The translations under genes and the position numbers were made by a program. Positions 9,713 through 18,593 of a stretch of 43,607 bases of DNA are shown here, piece by piece (the stretch's first letter is position 1; the number at the start of each line of letters is the position of its first letter). A model generated the notes under the pieces. It searched no databases and was not told the origin of the DNA. It saw only the letters and a program-made list of their open reading frames with translations. The stretch comes from an uncultured SAR116 cluster alpha proteobacterium. GTDB taxonomy: Bacteria; Pseudomonadota; Alphaproteobacteria; Puniceispirillales; GCA-002684695. Location: contig CACAIE010000012.1 in NCBI GenBank assembly GCA_902532475.1, positions 1 to 43,607 of the forward strand, written 5' to 3'.

Positions 9713-10951
9713 TCAATTAAAATACTTTCCTAAAGCTAGGCAAGCATTGGTTCCACCAAAGCCAAAAGAATTTGATAAGCTAACATCATGTTCAAAGTTG
9801 TTAATAACTTCGGAAGGAATTTCAATGGCGTTAACATTCTCATCAGGATTTTCAAAATTAGAGTTTGCTGAAATAAAGTCGTTATTCATCATGATTAGGG
9901 TGTAGATTACTTCTTGAACACCTGTTGCACCTTGAGAATGTCCCGTCAATGATTTTGTAGATGTTAAAATTGGAATGTTTTTACTATCTTTAAAAACATT
10001 GTTGATAGCATTTAATTCAGCAATATCACCTACTGGTGTACTTGTCCCGTGACCATTAATATAATTAATTTTACGCTTGATTCCTTTTCCATCAAATCCC
10101 ATTATCGCCAATTGCATACATCTTTCAGCCCCCTCACCAGATGGTGCCACCATATCAAATCCATCAGAATTAGCCCCATAACCTAATAACTCACCATATA
10201 TTTTAGCACCTCTGGATTTTGCGTGCTCAAGTTCTTCTAAGACTATAATTCCACCTCCCCCAGAGATAATAAAACCGTCTCTTTCGTTGTCATAAGGTCT
10301 AGATGCAATTTGAGGCTTTTCATTATATTTACTCGACAAAGCAGCCATTGCATCAAACAAAACTGAAAGTGACCAATGTATTTCTTCGCCTCCCCCTGCA
10401 AAAACAATATCTTGAGAACCGCTTCTAATTGCATCTGAGCCTACAGATATACAGTGAGCTGAAGTTGAGCATGCAGAAGTAATAGAAAAATTTAAACCTT
10501 TTATTTTAAATGAATTAGCTAAATTTGCAGATACAGTTGATGACATGCATTTTGGAACCATATAAGGGCCAACACGTTTGGGGCTTTTTTCTCTTGCAAT
10601 GTCAAATGAATTCATCATGCTGGAAGTAGAAGGCCCTCCACTTCCAACAACTAAACCTGACCTCACATTTGAGACATCATTGTTTTCTAGCCCGCTGTCT
10701 TTAATGGCTTGCTCCATAGAGAGGTATGCATAAGCTGCACCGTCACCCATGAACCTAAGTACACGTCTGTCTATTTTTTCATCTAAATTTATATTAATAT
10801 TTCCTTTGACGTGACTTCGAAAGCCCATTTCTTTATAATCTTCTGCAAAGATAATTCCTGATTTTCCTTGATAAAGTGATTTTTCCACATCTTGTAGATT
10901 GTTTCCAATTGAACTAATGATACCCATTCCAGTAATAACTACTCGCTTCAT
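9713..10951 (-). CDS. fabB: Beta-ketoacyl-ACP synthase I
   Basis: This condensing enzyme is needed for elongation of unsaturated acyl chains made by FabA. The thiolase-fold triad is intact: nucleophile C161 in SITSACSTSAHC, H301 in NGHGTSTPVGD and H338 in STKSLTGHSQGATG. With the ATG at 10951 (MKRVVITGMG) the length is 412 aa, normal for KAS I/II. The frame is open 15 codons further upstream, but that part would lie inside fabA. AAGGAAG, located in the end of fabA, is the ribosome-binding site. One base separates the fabA stop from this start, so the pair is translationally coupled. Assignment as FabB rather than FabF rests on linkage to fabA. Confidence 0.93.
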   Translation of the reverse strand: MKRVVITGMGIISSIGNNLQDVEKSLYQGKSGIIFAEDYKEMGFRSHVKGNININLDEKIDRRVLRFMGDGAAYAYLSMEQAIKDSGLENNDVSNVRSGLVVGSGGPSTSSMMNSFDIAREKSPKRVGPYMVPKCMSSTVSANLANSFKIKGLNFSITSACSTSAHCISVGSDAIRSGSQDIVFAGGGEEIHWSLSVLFDAMAALSSKYNEKPQIASRPYDNERDGFIISGGGGIIVLEELEHAKSRGAKIYGELLGYGANSDGFDMVAPSGEGAERCMQLAIMGFDGKGIKRKINYINGHGTSTPVGDIAELNAINNVFKDSKNIPILTSTKSLTGHSQGATGVQEVIYTLIMMNNDFISANSNFENPDENVNAIEIPSEVINNFEHDVSLSNSFGFGGTNACLALGKYFN

Positions 10952-10952
10952 C

Positions 10953-11465
10953 TTAGTCTTCCTTAAATAGGCCCACACGGATGTCTTCAGCCTCATAAAC
11001 TAAATTATCATCACAAATTACTTTTCCATTTGCGATTCCTAATATCAACTTCCTCATAATAATCCTTTTAATATCTAATTTATAAGCCAGTGATTTATTA
11101 GAGGGAAGAATTTGTCCAGAAAATTTAACGCTTCCAACAGCAAGAGCTCTTCCTGATCCTTTGCCCCCTAACCAGCCTAAATGAAAGCCTAGAAGTTGCC
11201 AGAGAGCGTCTAAGCCAAGACAGCCAGGCATTACAGGATCATTTTTAAAATGACAATCAAAAAACCATAAGTTGGGATATAAATCTAATTCCGCAACAAC
11301 TTCACCTTTTTTAAATTCTCCTTTCTCAGAGTTAATTTTACTTATTCTGTCAAACATAAGCATGGGCGGGGAAGGTAATGGCGGGCCACCTTCTGAAAAA
11401 AGTTTCCCTTCACCGCATGCAATTAAATCTTCATAAGAAAAAGATGATTGTTTATTTATTTCCAA
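10953..11465 (-). CDS. fabA: 3-hydroxydecanoyl-ACP dehydratase/isomerase
   Basis: FabA dehydrates 3-hydroxydecanoyl-ACP and isomerises trans-2 to cis-3-decenoyl-ACP, the entry point to unsaturated fatty acids. The hot-dog fold motif FFDCHFKNDPVMPGCLGLDA holds the catalytic H72 and D86, and LPSPPMLMFDRI is typical of the N-terminal part. The 170 aa length is usual. The start is a TTG at 11465, supported by a strong GAGGAG six bases upstream; there is no better ATG. It is divergent from irr, with a 136-base shared promoter region carrying TTAACA/TATAAT for this gene. The fabA-fabB-fabI order next to irr is a recurrent alphaproteobacterial arrangement. Confidence 0.95.
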   Translation of the reverse strand: MEINKQSSFSYEDLIACGEGKLFSEGGPPLPSPPMLMFDRISKINSEKGEFKKGEVVAELDLYPNLWFFDCHFKNDPVMPGCLGLDALWQLLGFHLGWLGGKGSGRALAVGSVKFSGQILPSNKSLAYKLDIKRIIMRKLILGIANGKVICDDNLVYEAEDIRVGLFKED

Positions 11466-11537
11466 ATTAATCTCCTCAAAACAAGATACTTTATTGAAAC
11501 TAACCTAAAAAGCACCAATAATAAAATTTTAAATAAA

Positions 11538-11565
11538 ATTATATGTAAACTTGACAAAATGTTAA
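11538..11565 (-). promoter_or_regulatory. Predicted fabA promoter
   Basis: Read on the minus strand, -35 TTAACA (11565-11560) and -10 TATAAT (11543-11538) are 16 bases apart, about 70 bases before the fabA TTG start. The -35 box lies in a palindrome shared with the irr promoter. Seen by eye only. Confidence 0.5.
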
Positions 11566-11579
11566 AAGATTTTAACTTA
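11551..11579 (+). promoter_or_regulatory. Predicted irr promoter with overlapping 16-bp palindrome
   Basis: A consensus -35 TTGACA (11551-11556) faces irr, with only weak -10 candidates (TAACTT at 11573-11578). Between them lies GTTAAAAGATTTTAAC (11561-11576), a palindrome with 7-bp arms and a 2-base centre. It also covers part of the -35 box of the divergent fabA promoter, so one bound protein could influence both genes. Confidence 0.45.
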
Positions 11580-11601
11580 AAGCAAATCTTGGTGTATTAA
11601 A

Positions 11602-11997
11602 TTGCAAACATTCATTCAAAAAAAAATTCAGTCGTCTGGTTTGAGATTAACCTATCAAAGGCTTAAAATTGCAGAAGCATTATTTTCTGGACCGCCTAAA
11701 CACTTTACTGCAGAGCATATACATGAAGTTATAAAAAAGGAAAAACTCAATATATCTCTTGCAACTGTCTACAATACATTAAGGGACTTTACACAAAATA
11801 ATTTATTAAATGAAATCATTTTAGAATCAGGAAGAAATTGGTATGACACACGCTTAGAAGAGCACCATCATTTTTATAACCCAAAAACCAATGAACTTAT
11901 TGATATTAGAAAAAATGATATTAGTTTATCCAAGTTTCCCACACCTCCAGTTGGGTTCAAAATTAAGAAATTTAATGTAATTATTGAAATTGAGTAA
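11602..11997 (+). CDS. irr: Fur-family iron/heme response regulator Irr
   Basis: This 131-aa protein is a Fur-superfamily regulator and most likely Irr, the alphaproteobacterial regulator whose stability or activity follows heme status. It has the winged-helix N-terminus (GLRLTYQRLKIAEAL, ISLATVYNTLRDF) and the HHH motif at 88-90 (EEHHHFYNP), described as a heme-binding site in Irr. It contains no cysteine, so it lacks both the structural zinc CxxC motifs of many Fur proteins and the N-terminal heme regulatory motif of Bradyrhizobium Irr; it resembles the shorter Irr type. The start is a TTG at 11602, with no ATG in a plausible place. Location beside fabA-fabB and upstream of katG supports the call. 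Confidence 0.85.
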   Translation: MQTFIQKKIQSSGLRLTYQRLKIAEALFSGPPKHFTAEHIHEVIKKEKLNISLATVYNTLRDFTQNNLLNEIILESGRNWYDTRLEEHHHFYNPKTNELIDIRKNDISLSKFPTPPVGFKIKKFNVIIEIE

Positions 11998-12022
11998 TTA
12001 TATTTTTTGTTATTACTTATAG

Positions 12023-12051
12023 TTGACATAAATATAGTCAGTTTCTATATT
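12023..12051 (+). promoter_or_regulatory. Predicted katG promoter
   Basis: TTGACA (12023-12028) and TATATT (12046-12051) are separated by exactly 17 bases, a near-consensus sigma-70 promoter. The -10 box runs into the TTAGAA palindrome, and the katG ATG is about 45 bases downstream. It indicates that katG is transcribed independently of irr. Confidence 0.7.
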
Positions 12052-12070
12052 AGAATTATTCTAATTCTAA
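12049..12070 (+). promoter_or_regulatory. Irr/ICE-like operator of katG
   Basis: ATTAGAATTATTCTAAT (12049-12065) is a perfect palindrome of the form TTAGAA-N3-TTCTAA, and a further TTCTAA half site follows at 12065-12070. This agrees with the iron-control-element type of site reported for Irr in rhizobia, as I recall its consensus. It overlaps the end of the -10 box and the expected transcription start, a repressor position. The irr gene is immediately upstream. Confidence 0.6.
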
Positions 12071-14236
<2,166 letters not shown>

Positions 14237-14299
14237 AAATTAAAGTATCTAATATGAAAATGGCATTTTATATTTTTAAAGTAATGTTGTGATGATTTG

Positions 14300-14824
14300 T
14301 TAATTTGGAACTTCATTTTCAAGAAGGCCATAGTACCCACCCCTTAGAGCCCAACCCTTGAAAGGATCATGAGAGACCCTACACCAGATTTTATCGCATC
14401 TTTCTATGTTTAGTAATGCCCCAACTTCTGCTATTGCTATTATATCAGAATCAAGATTTGGTTTTTTTCTGAGTTCTAAGTTTGAAGACGTTACTTCAAT
14501 TGTCCTTTTTCTTGATAATTGTGTATGGTGCATCCACCCTGTTGTTCCATTAGAATCAATAACTTTTCTCCAAACTTCATATTCTGAAACAACCTTTAGG
14601 GGTAAACCTTTAACTATATATACCCATTCAATTGGATGGTCGCGACTTGGCCCTTTTCTCATATAGGCTTTATCGTGCTTAAGAGATACAAATCTTGGAA
14701 TTTCTTTACCTGATCCTCTCACAGATAATTTAGTGGTAGTTTGTCCAAAAGAAAGAAAAGAAAATGTAAATAAAAATAAAATTACAAAAAGTCTATAGAA
14801 TGTATTATTATTTTTAATAATCAT
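14300..14824 (-). CDS. Secreted SH3-domain protein
   Basis: This 174-aa protein begins with a signal peptide (two Lys/Asn-rich turns, then the hydrophobic stretch LFVILFLFTFSFLSFG, about 12-27) and is probably exported to the periplasm. Two bacterial SH3-like repeats follow: about 45-100 (AYMRKGPSRDHP, ending GTTGWMHHTQLS) and about 110-170 (NLELRKKPNLDSDIIA, ending KGWALRGGYYG). The pattern fits the SH3 domain proteins often found beside D-2-hydroxyacid dehydrogenase genes in Alphaproteobacteria; they are thought to bind cell wall or envelope partners, but the role here is unknown. It is divergent from the dehydrogenase gene (83 bases apart) and convergent with katG. Confidence 0.75.
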   Translation of the reverse strand: MIIKNNNTFYRLFVILFLFTFSFLSFGQTTTKLSVRGSGKEIPRFVSLKHDKAYMRKGPSRDHPIEWVYIVKGLPLKVVSEYEVWRKVIDSNGTTGWMHHTQLSRKRTIEVTSSNLELRKKPNLDSDIIAIAEVGALLNIERCDKIWCRVSHDPFKGWALRGGYYGLLENEVPN

Positions 14825-14907
14825 AAGATTTTATAACAAATATTTGATTTGGATACTATAGGAGTTATAAATTATTATATATAATTTTAAAATTTTGGTA
14901 ATTGATA

Positions 14908-15918
14908 ATGGCACAAGAAAAAAAGATTATTTCAGTTTCAAATAAACCTTCTGTTGTTTTAACAAGAAAACTTCCTGATGATATAGAAACTAGGATGAGA
15001 GAATTATTTAATACAACCTTAAATGAAAATGATGAACCGTTTTCCAAAGTTCAATTGATTGATGCATTAAATAAAGCTGAAGTTTTGGTTCCAACTGTTA
15101 CCGATAAGATAGATGAAGATTTAATCAATAGTGTAGGTGAAAACCTTAAACTAATAGCCTCATTTGGAACTGGTGTTGATCATATTGATTTAAAAGCTGC
15201 GAAAAAAAAAGGAATTTTAGTTACAAATACACCTGGAGTGTTAACAGAAGATACTGCTGATGTAGTGATGTCACTTATTTTAGCTGTTCCAAGAAGAATT
15301 GTTGAAGGTGATAAAAAAACAAGAGATGGAAACTGGGATGGTTGGTCTCCCACTGGTATGCTAGGGCATAGAATAAACGGTAAAAGACTAGGTATTGTTG
15401 GGATGGGAAGAATAGGTCAAGCGGTTGCAAGAAGGGCAAAGGGTTTTGGCATGTCGATTCATTATCATAATAGAAATAAATTGCATTCAGAAATAGAAGA
15501 TAGATTAGAAGCAACATGGTGGGAAAATCTTGACCAGATGATTAGTAGAATGGATATAATTTCTATTAACTGTCCCCATACGGATCTTACTCACCACATG
15601 ATTGGTGAAAAACAACTAAATCTATTTCAAAAGCATTCATATCTTGTTAATGCAGCAAGAGGAGAAATAGTTGATGAAAAGAAGTTAACTGATTTATTGG
15701 TTTCAGGTAACATTGCTGGTGCTGGTTTAGATGTTTATGAAAATGAACCACAGATAGACAAAAGACTAAGAAAATTAAATAACGTTGTTTTGTTGCCTCA
15801 TATTGGTTCTGCGACAATAGAGGGAAGGGTAGCTATGGGTGAAAAAGTAATAATAAATATCAAAACTGTTGCAGATGGCCACACACCTCCAGACTTAGTT
15901 TTAGAATCTATGATCTAA
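14908..15918 (+). CDS. D-isomer-specific 2-hydroxyacid dehydrogenase (glyoxylate/hydroxypyruvate reductase type)
   Basis: This enzyme belongs to the NAD(P)-dependent D-2-hydroxyacid dehydrogenase family. The nucleotide-binding motif is GIVGMGRIGQA (about residue 162). The catalytic residues are Arg in NAARGEIVDE (about 248), Glu in YENEP (about 278) and His in LPHIGSAT (about 297). The substrate-side motif ASFGTGVDHIDL is typical of the glyoxylate reductase (GyaR/GhrA-like) branch, so reduction of glyoxylate or hydroxypyruvate is the likely reaction, but the exact substrate cannot be read from sequence. The ATG at 14908 is preferred over a TTG at 14902. The gene ends seven bases from the convergent moeB/thiF-like gene. 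Confidence 0.85.
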   Translation: MAQEKKIISVSNKPSVVLTRKLPDDIETRMRELFNTTLNENDEPFSKVQLIDALNKAEVLVPTVTDKIDEDLINSVGENLKLIASFGTGVDHIDLKAAKKKGILVTNTPGVLTEDTADVVMSLILAVPRRIVEGDKKTRDGNWDGWSPTGMLGHRINGKRLGIVGMGRIGQAVARRAKGFGMSIHYHNRNKLHSEIEDRLEATWWENLDQMISRMDIISINCPHTDLTHHMIGEKQLNLFQKHSYLVNAARGEIVDEKKLTDLLVSGNIAGAGLDVYENEPQIDKRLRKLNNVVLLPHIGSATIEGRVAMGEKVIINIKTVADGHTPPDLVLESMI

Positions 15919-15925
15919 AAAATGA

Positions 15926-16690
15926 TTAGGAGCATATTGGGCAATTTTGAGAATTTGTTGTTTTGATTTCTAAAAATGATAACCCGTCCCAAAGTATTAA
16001 AGTCTCAGAAACCTTTTGATTTGTTAAATACCTAATCACATTTAACGCTTGGATACTTGAAATTAATCCTGTAATTGGACCCAAAATACCTGCTTCAGAA
16101 CATCTGGAAATAATATTTCCCTTTGGCCTTACTGGAAAAATACAAGCATAGCATGGCTTTTTTTGTTTATTAGAATTTTCTATACTTTCATTACAACCAG
16201 CCAAAAAAAATGCCGTTTGGCCTTCCTGCCTTACTGCAGCTCCAAAACTCATGGGAATTTTTTGCGCTAGGCACTCTTTGGCAATCAAATGCCTTGTTTC
16301 AAAATTATCAGTACAATCCACAACTAAATTTTTTTTATAAAACAATTCACTAATATTTTCATTGGATAAACGGTCTTTAATACTGATGACTTTAACATCA
16401 GGGTTCAAATTGTTCATTGATACTTTTAGTGTTTCTGACTTTGATTTCCCTACGTCATCATTGGTAAATGCTATTTGTCTATTCAAATTAGATATTTCAA
16501 TAATATCATTATCAACCAGGGTAATTTCGCCTATACCTGCTCCTGCTAAATACAGTCCCAATGGACAACCTAGGCCACCAGCACCAATTATTATTACTCT
16601 TGCCTTAAGTAGCAATTCTTGGCCCTCATCATTAATTTCAGGCATTATGATTTGCCTTGAATACCTATAAAGCTGATCTTCGTTTATCAA
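15926..16690 (-). CDS. HesA/MoeB/ThiF family adenylyltransferase
   Basis: An E1-like enzyme that adenylates the C-terminal glycine of a ubiquitin-like sulfur carrier (MoaD or ThiS type). It has the nucleotide motif IIIGAGGLGCPLG (residues 33-45), the LVDNDIIEISNLNRQ block (58-72), two zinc-binding CxxC pairs (C180/C183 and C250/C253) and a candidate catalytic Cys, C197, in SRCSEAG. There is no C-terminal rhodanese domain. At 254 aa it is the length of MoeB/ThiF. Whether it serves molybdopterin or thiamine cannot be decided, because no moaD, thiS or other pathway gene is adjacent. Its ATG overlaps the dut stop by 4 bases, so it is the last gene of the ubiE operon. Confidence 0.85.
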   Translation of the reverse strand: MINEDQLYRYSRQIIMPEINDEGQELLLKARVIIIGAGGLGCPLGLYLAGAGIGEITLVDNDIIEISNLNRQIAFTNDDVGKSKSETLKVSMNNLNPDVKVISIKDRLSNENISELFYKKNLVVDCTDNFETRHLIAKECLAQKIPMSFGAAVRQEGQTAFFLAGCNESIENSNKQKKPCYACIFPVRPKGNIISRCSEAGILGPITGLISSIQALNVIRYLTNQKVSETLILWDGLSFLEIKTTNSQNCPICS

Positions 16691-17139
16691 AGTTTATCCC
16701 CTTTAATTCCAGTTGAACCAAATCCTTTTTTACCCCTTGTCGTTTTGTCAAGATCATGGGATAATTCTAAATTTATTTTCTCTATTTTTTGAAAAACAAT
16801 TTGAGCAATTCTCATGCCCCTCTCAATGATAAAATTATTTTTAGACAAGTTAATCAATAATATTAAAATTTCACCTCTATAATCAGAATCAATTGTACCA
16901 AAATTGGCACTGATGCCATTTTTAATAAACAACCCAGATCTAGGTCTAATCTGCGCTTCATGCCCCACTGGTATTGATAAGCATATTCCAGTTGGAACAG
17001 AGATTCTTTCAAGAGATGAAAAATCAATAGGTTTTATATTAGCAGAATATAAATCTAAACCTGAAGAACCTCGAGTTTGGTATTGTATTATAGGCAGATT
17101 CTCTGCATGTTTTAGGACTTTAAATTTAATCTTTAACAT
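16687..17139 (-). CDS. dut: Deoxyuridine 5'-triphosphate nucleotidohydrolase (dUTPase)
   Basis: Trimeric dUTPase (150 aa) hydrolyses dUTP to dUMP, keeping uracil out of DNA and feeding dTMP synthesis. All five family motifs are visible in order: GLDLYSA (1), RPRSGLF (2), GTIDSDYRGEI with the catalytic Asp (3), RGMRIAQIVFQ (4) and the P-loop-like RGKKGFGSTG at the C-terminus (5). It overlaps coaBC by 14 bases and the next gene by 4, consistent with one polycistronic message. The coaBC-dut pairing is conserved in many proteobacteria. Confidence 0.96.
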   Translation of the reverse strand: MLKIKFKVLKHAENLPIIQYQTRGSSGLDLYSANIKPIDFSSLERISVPTGICLSIPVGHEAQIRPRSGLFIKNGISANFGTIDSDYRGEILILLINLSKNNFIIERGMRIAQIVFQKIEKINLELSHDLDKTTRGKKGFGSTGIKGDKL

Positions 17140-18541
17140 TTTGATTTTCTTTCAAAAATTCATTAACTTTAAGTACAATTCGTTTTGCAATATCGCTTTT
17201 GCTCATTTTTGGCCAAGTTTCAAAGCTAGAATTACTTGCAAAAAAAATACTATTGTCATCACCGCCAAAAGTGGTAGTTCCTGCGCCAACTTTATTGCCT
17301 AAAATCCAATCACATCCTTTTTGTAATAATTTTTCTTTTGTGTTTTTTATAACTTCTTCAGTTTCAGCAGAAAAACCAACAATTAATTTAGGCCGTTTTT
17401 TATGTTGGGATACTTTTTTCAAAATGTCAGGATTTTCAACAAAGTTAAAGTTAATTTTTTGTGCGCCTTTTTTAATTTTTCCTGAAAATTTATTTTCTAT
17501 TTTCCAATCAGATACAGCTGCCACAAAAATTGCAATATCAACGGGAAGACAGTTGATGCAATTACTTAGCATTTCTTCAGCAGTATTTATCTGGTAAAAT
17601 TTTATATTCTTAGGTTTCACAATATCTACAGGGCCTGAAACCAAGTTAACGTCAGAACCTTTTATTGCAAATTCTTCAGCTATACTGTACCCTTGTTTGC
17701 CAGATGAGTGATTTGAAATATATCTAACATCGTCAATGGGTTCTATAGTAGGGCCAGCAGTAATTAAAACTTTTAATTTTTTTAACAAAGGAAATTTATT
17801 TTTTTTATCTTCATTTTCTATAAAATCGATAATTTTAGAAGTTTCTGATAACCTGCTTACACCAAACTCCCCACATGCAGAAAGCCCTTTATCAGGACCA
17901 ATAATTTTATAAGACCTATTTTTTAAACGTAGAATATTTTCCTGAGTTACAGAATTAGACCACATAAACGGATTCATTGCTGGACATAGAAATATAGGGG
18001 CGTTTGAGGCAAGAACGAGAGTTGTGGCCAGATCATCAGTAATTCCTGAAGCAATTTTTGATATTATATTTGCCGAGGCAGGAGCGATAACAATTAAATC
18101 AGCTGTTCTTGCAAGTTGTATATGACCCATTTCAGATTCATCTGTTAAATTAAATAAATCCGAATAACACTTTTCTTCAGAAACAGACGAAAGTGTTAAT
18201 GAGGTTATAAATTGACTGCCCCCTTTAGTTAGTACTGGAATAACCCTATAGTTCTTTTCTTTTAACCTTCTAATTACCTCAGGTGACTTGTAAGCAGATA
18301 TACCGCCACTTACAATCAATAAGGCAGTTTTACTTTTCCTTTCAGGTGGTTTATTTTCCAAGAAGTCAGAAAAGTTGACTGACACCCCTCTTCTTTTTAG
18401 TTCATTCATTATAATTGGTATTGTATAGCTTGGAAACTTACCTCTTTTTTTATAATTGCTTATAGCACTTTTGTTTACATTTAGTAATTTACAAAGCTCT
18501 TTATAACCACCCAAAAGATCTATTATTTGGTCTGGTTTCAT
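17126..18541 (-). CDS. coaBC: CoaBC (phosphopantothenoylcysteine synthetase/decarboxylase) with N-terminal HTH domain
   Basis: CoaBC joins cysteine to 4'-phosphopantothenate and decarboxylates the product, two steps of coenzyme A synthesis. The flavin-dependent CoaC part starts near residue 70 (ALLIVSGGISAYKSPEVI), with the PAMNPFMW motif and SACGEFGVSRLSE containing the active Cys. The CoaB part starts near 255 (LITAGPTIEPIDDVRYISNH). Normal enzymes are about 400 aa; this one is 471. The extra N-terminal 62 residues read as a Cro/YdaS-like helix-turn-helix (GGYKELCKLLNVNKSAISN, then KKRGKFPSYTIP and VNFSDFLE), like short stand-alone HTH proteins of Alphaproteobacteria. The frame is unbroken, the ATG has AAGGAA six bases upstream, and no other ATG lies near the CoaC start. 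Two palindromes precede it. Enzyme call is sure; DNA binding is inferred. Confidence 0.93.
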   Translation of the reverse strand: MKPDQIIDLLGGYKELCKLLNVNKSAISNYKKRGKFPSYTIPIIMNELKRRGVSVNFSDFLENKPPERKSKTALLIVSGGISAYKSPEVIRRLKEKNYRVIPVLTKGGSQFITSLTLSSVSEEKCYSDLFNLTDESEMGHIQLARTADLIVIAPASANIISKIASGITDDLATTLVLASNAPIFLCPAMNPFMWSNSVTQENILRLKNRSYKIIGPDKGLSACGEFGVSRLSETSKIIDFIENEDKKNKFPLLKKLKVLITAGPTIEPIDDVRYISNHSSGKQGYSIAEEFAIKGSDVNLVSGPVDIVKPKNIKFYQINTAEEMLSNCINCLPVDIAIFVAAVSDWKIENKFSGKIKKGAQKINFNFVENPDILKKVSQHKKRPKLIVGFSAETEEVIKNTKEKLLQKGCDWILGNKVGAGTTTFGGDDNSIFFASNSSFETWPKMSKSDIAKRIVLKVNEFLKENQNVKD

Positions 18542-18554
18542 AAGGAATTCCTTA
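18541..18554. repeat. 14-bp palindrome over the coaBC ribosome-binding site
   Basis: TAAGGAATTCCTTA is a perfect 14-bp palindrome. On the minus strand it contains the Shine-Dalgarno AAGGAA and ends on the first base of the coaBC ATG. A protein bound here would cover the translation start region in DNA. It abuts and overlaps by two bases the larger palindrome. Confidence 0.7.
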
Positions 18555-18593
18555 TATTAAAATAGTTCACATTTTGTGAACTATTTTAATATA
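18553..18593. promoter_or_regulatory. 41-bp palindrome between ubiB and coaBC
   Basis: Two 19-base arms, 18553-18571 and 18575-18593, are exact reverse complements around a TTT centre; the core is TTCACA-TTT-TGTGAA. It spans the last codons and TAG stop of ubiB and the gap before coaBC. In RNA it would form a long stem-loop, but in the direction of transcription no U-tract follows, so it is not a standard terminator. It may be an operator, an mRNA-processing hairpin or an attenuator. The sequence is directly visible; its function is inferred. Confidence 0.75.

Noticed and set aside
12065-12070. Second full Irr operator downstream of the katG palindrome
   Set aside because: Only a single TTCTAA half site is present; there is no matching TTAGAA at proper spacing on its right.
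18553-18593. Standard intrinsic terminator after ubiB
   Set aside because: The stem is long and AT-rich, and no U-run follows it on the transcribed minus strand; the downstream gene is also in the same operon.
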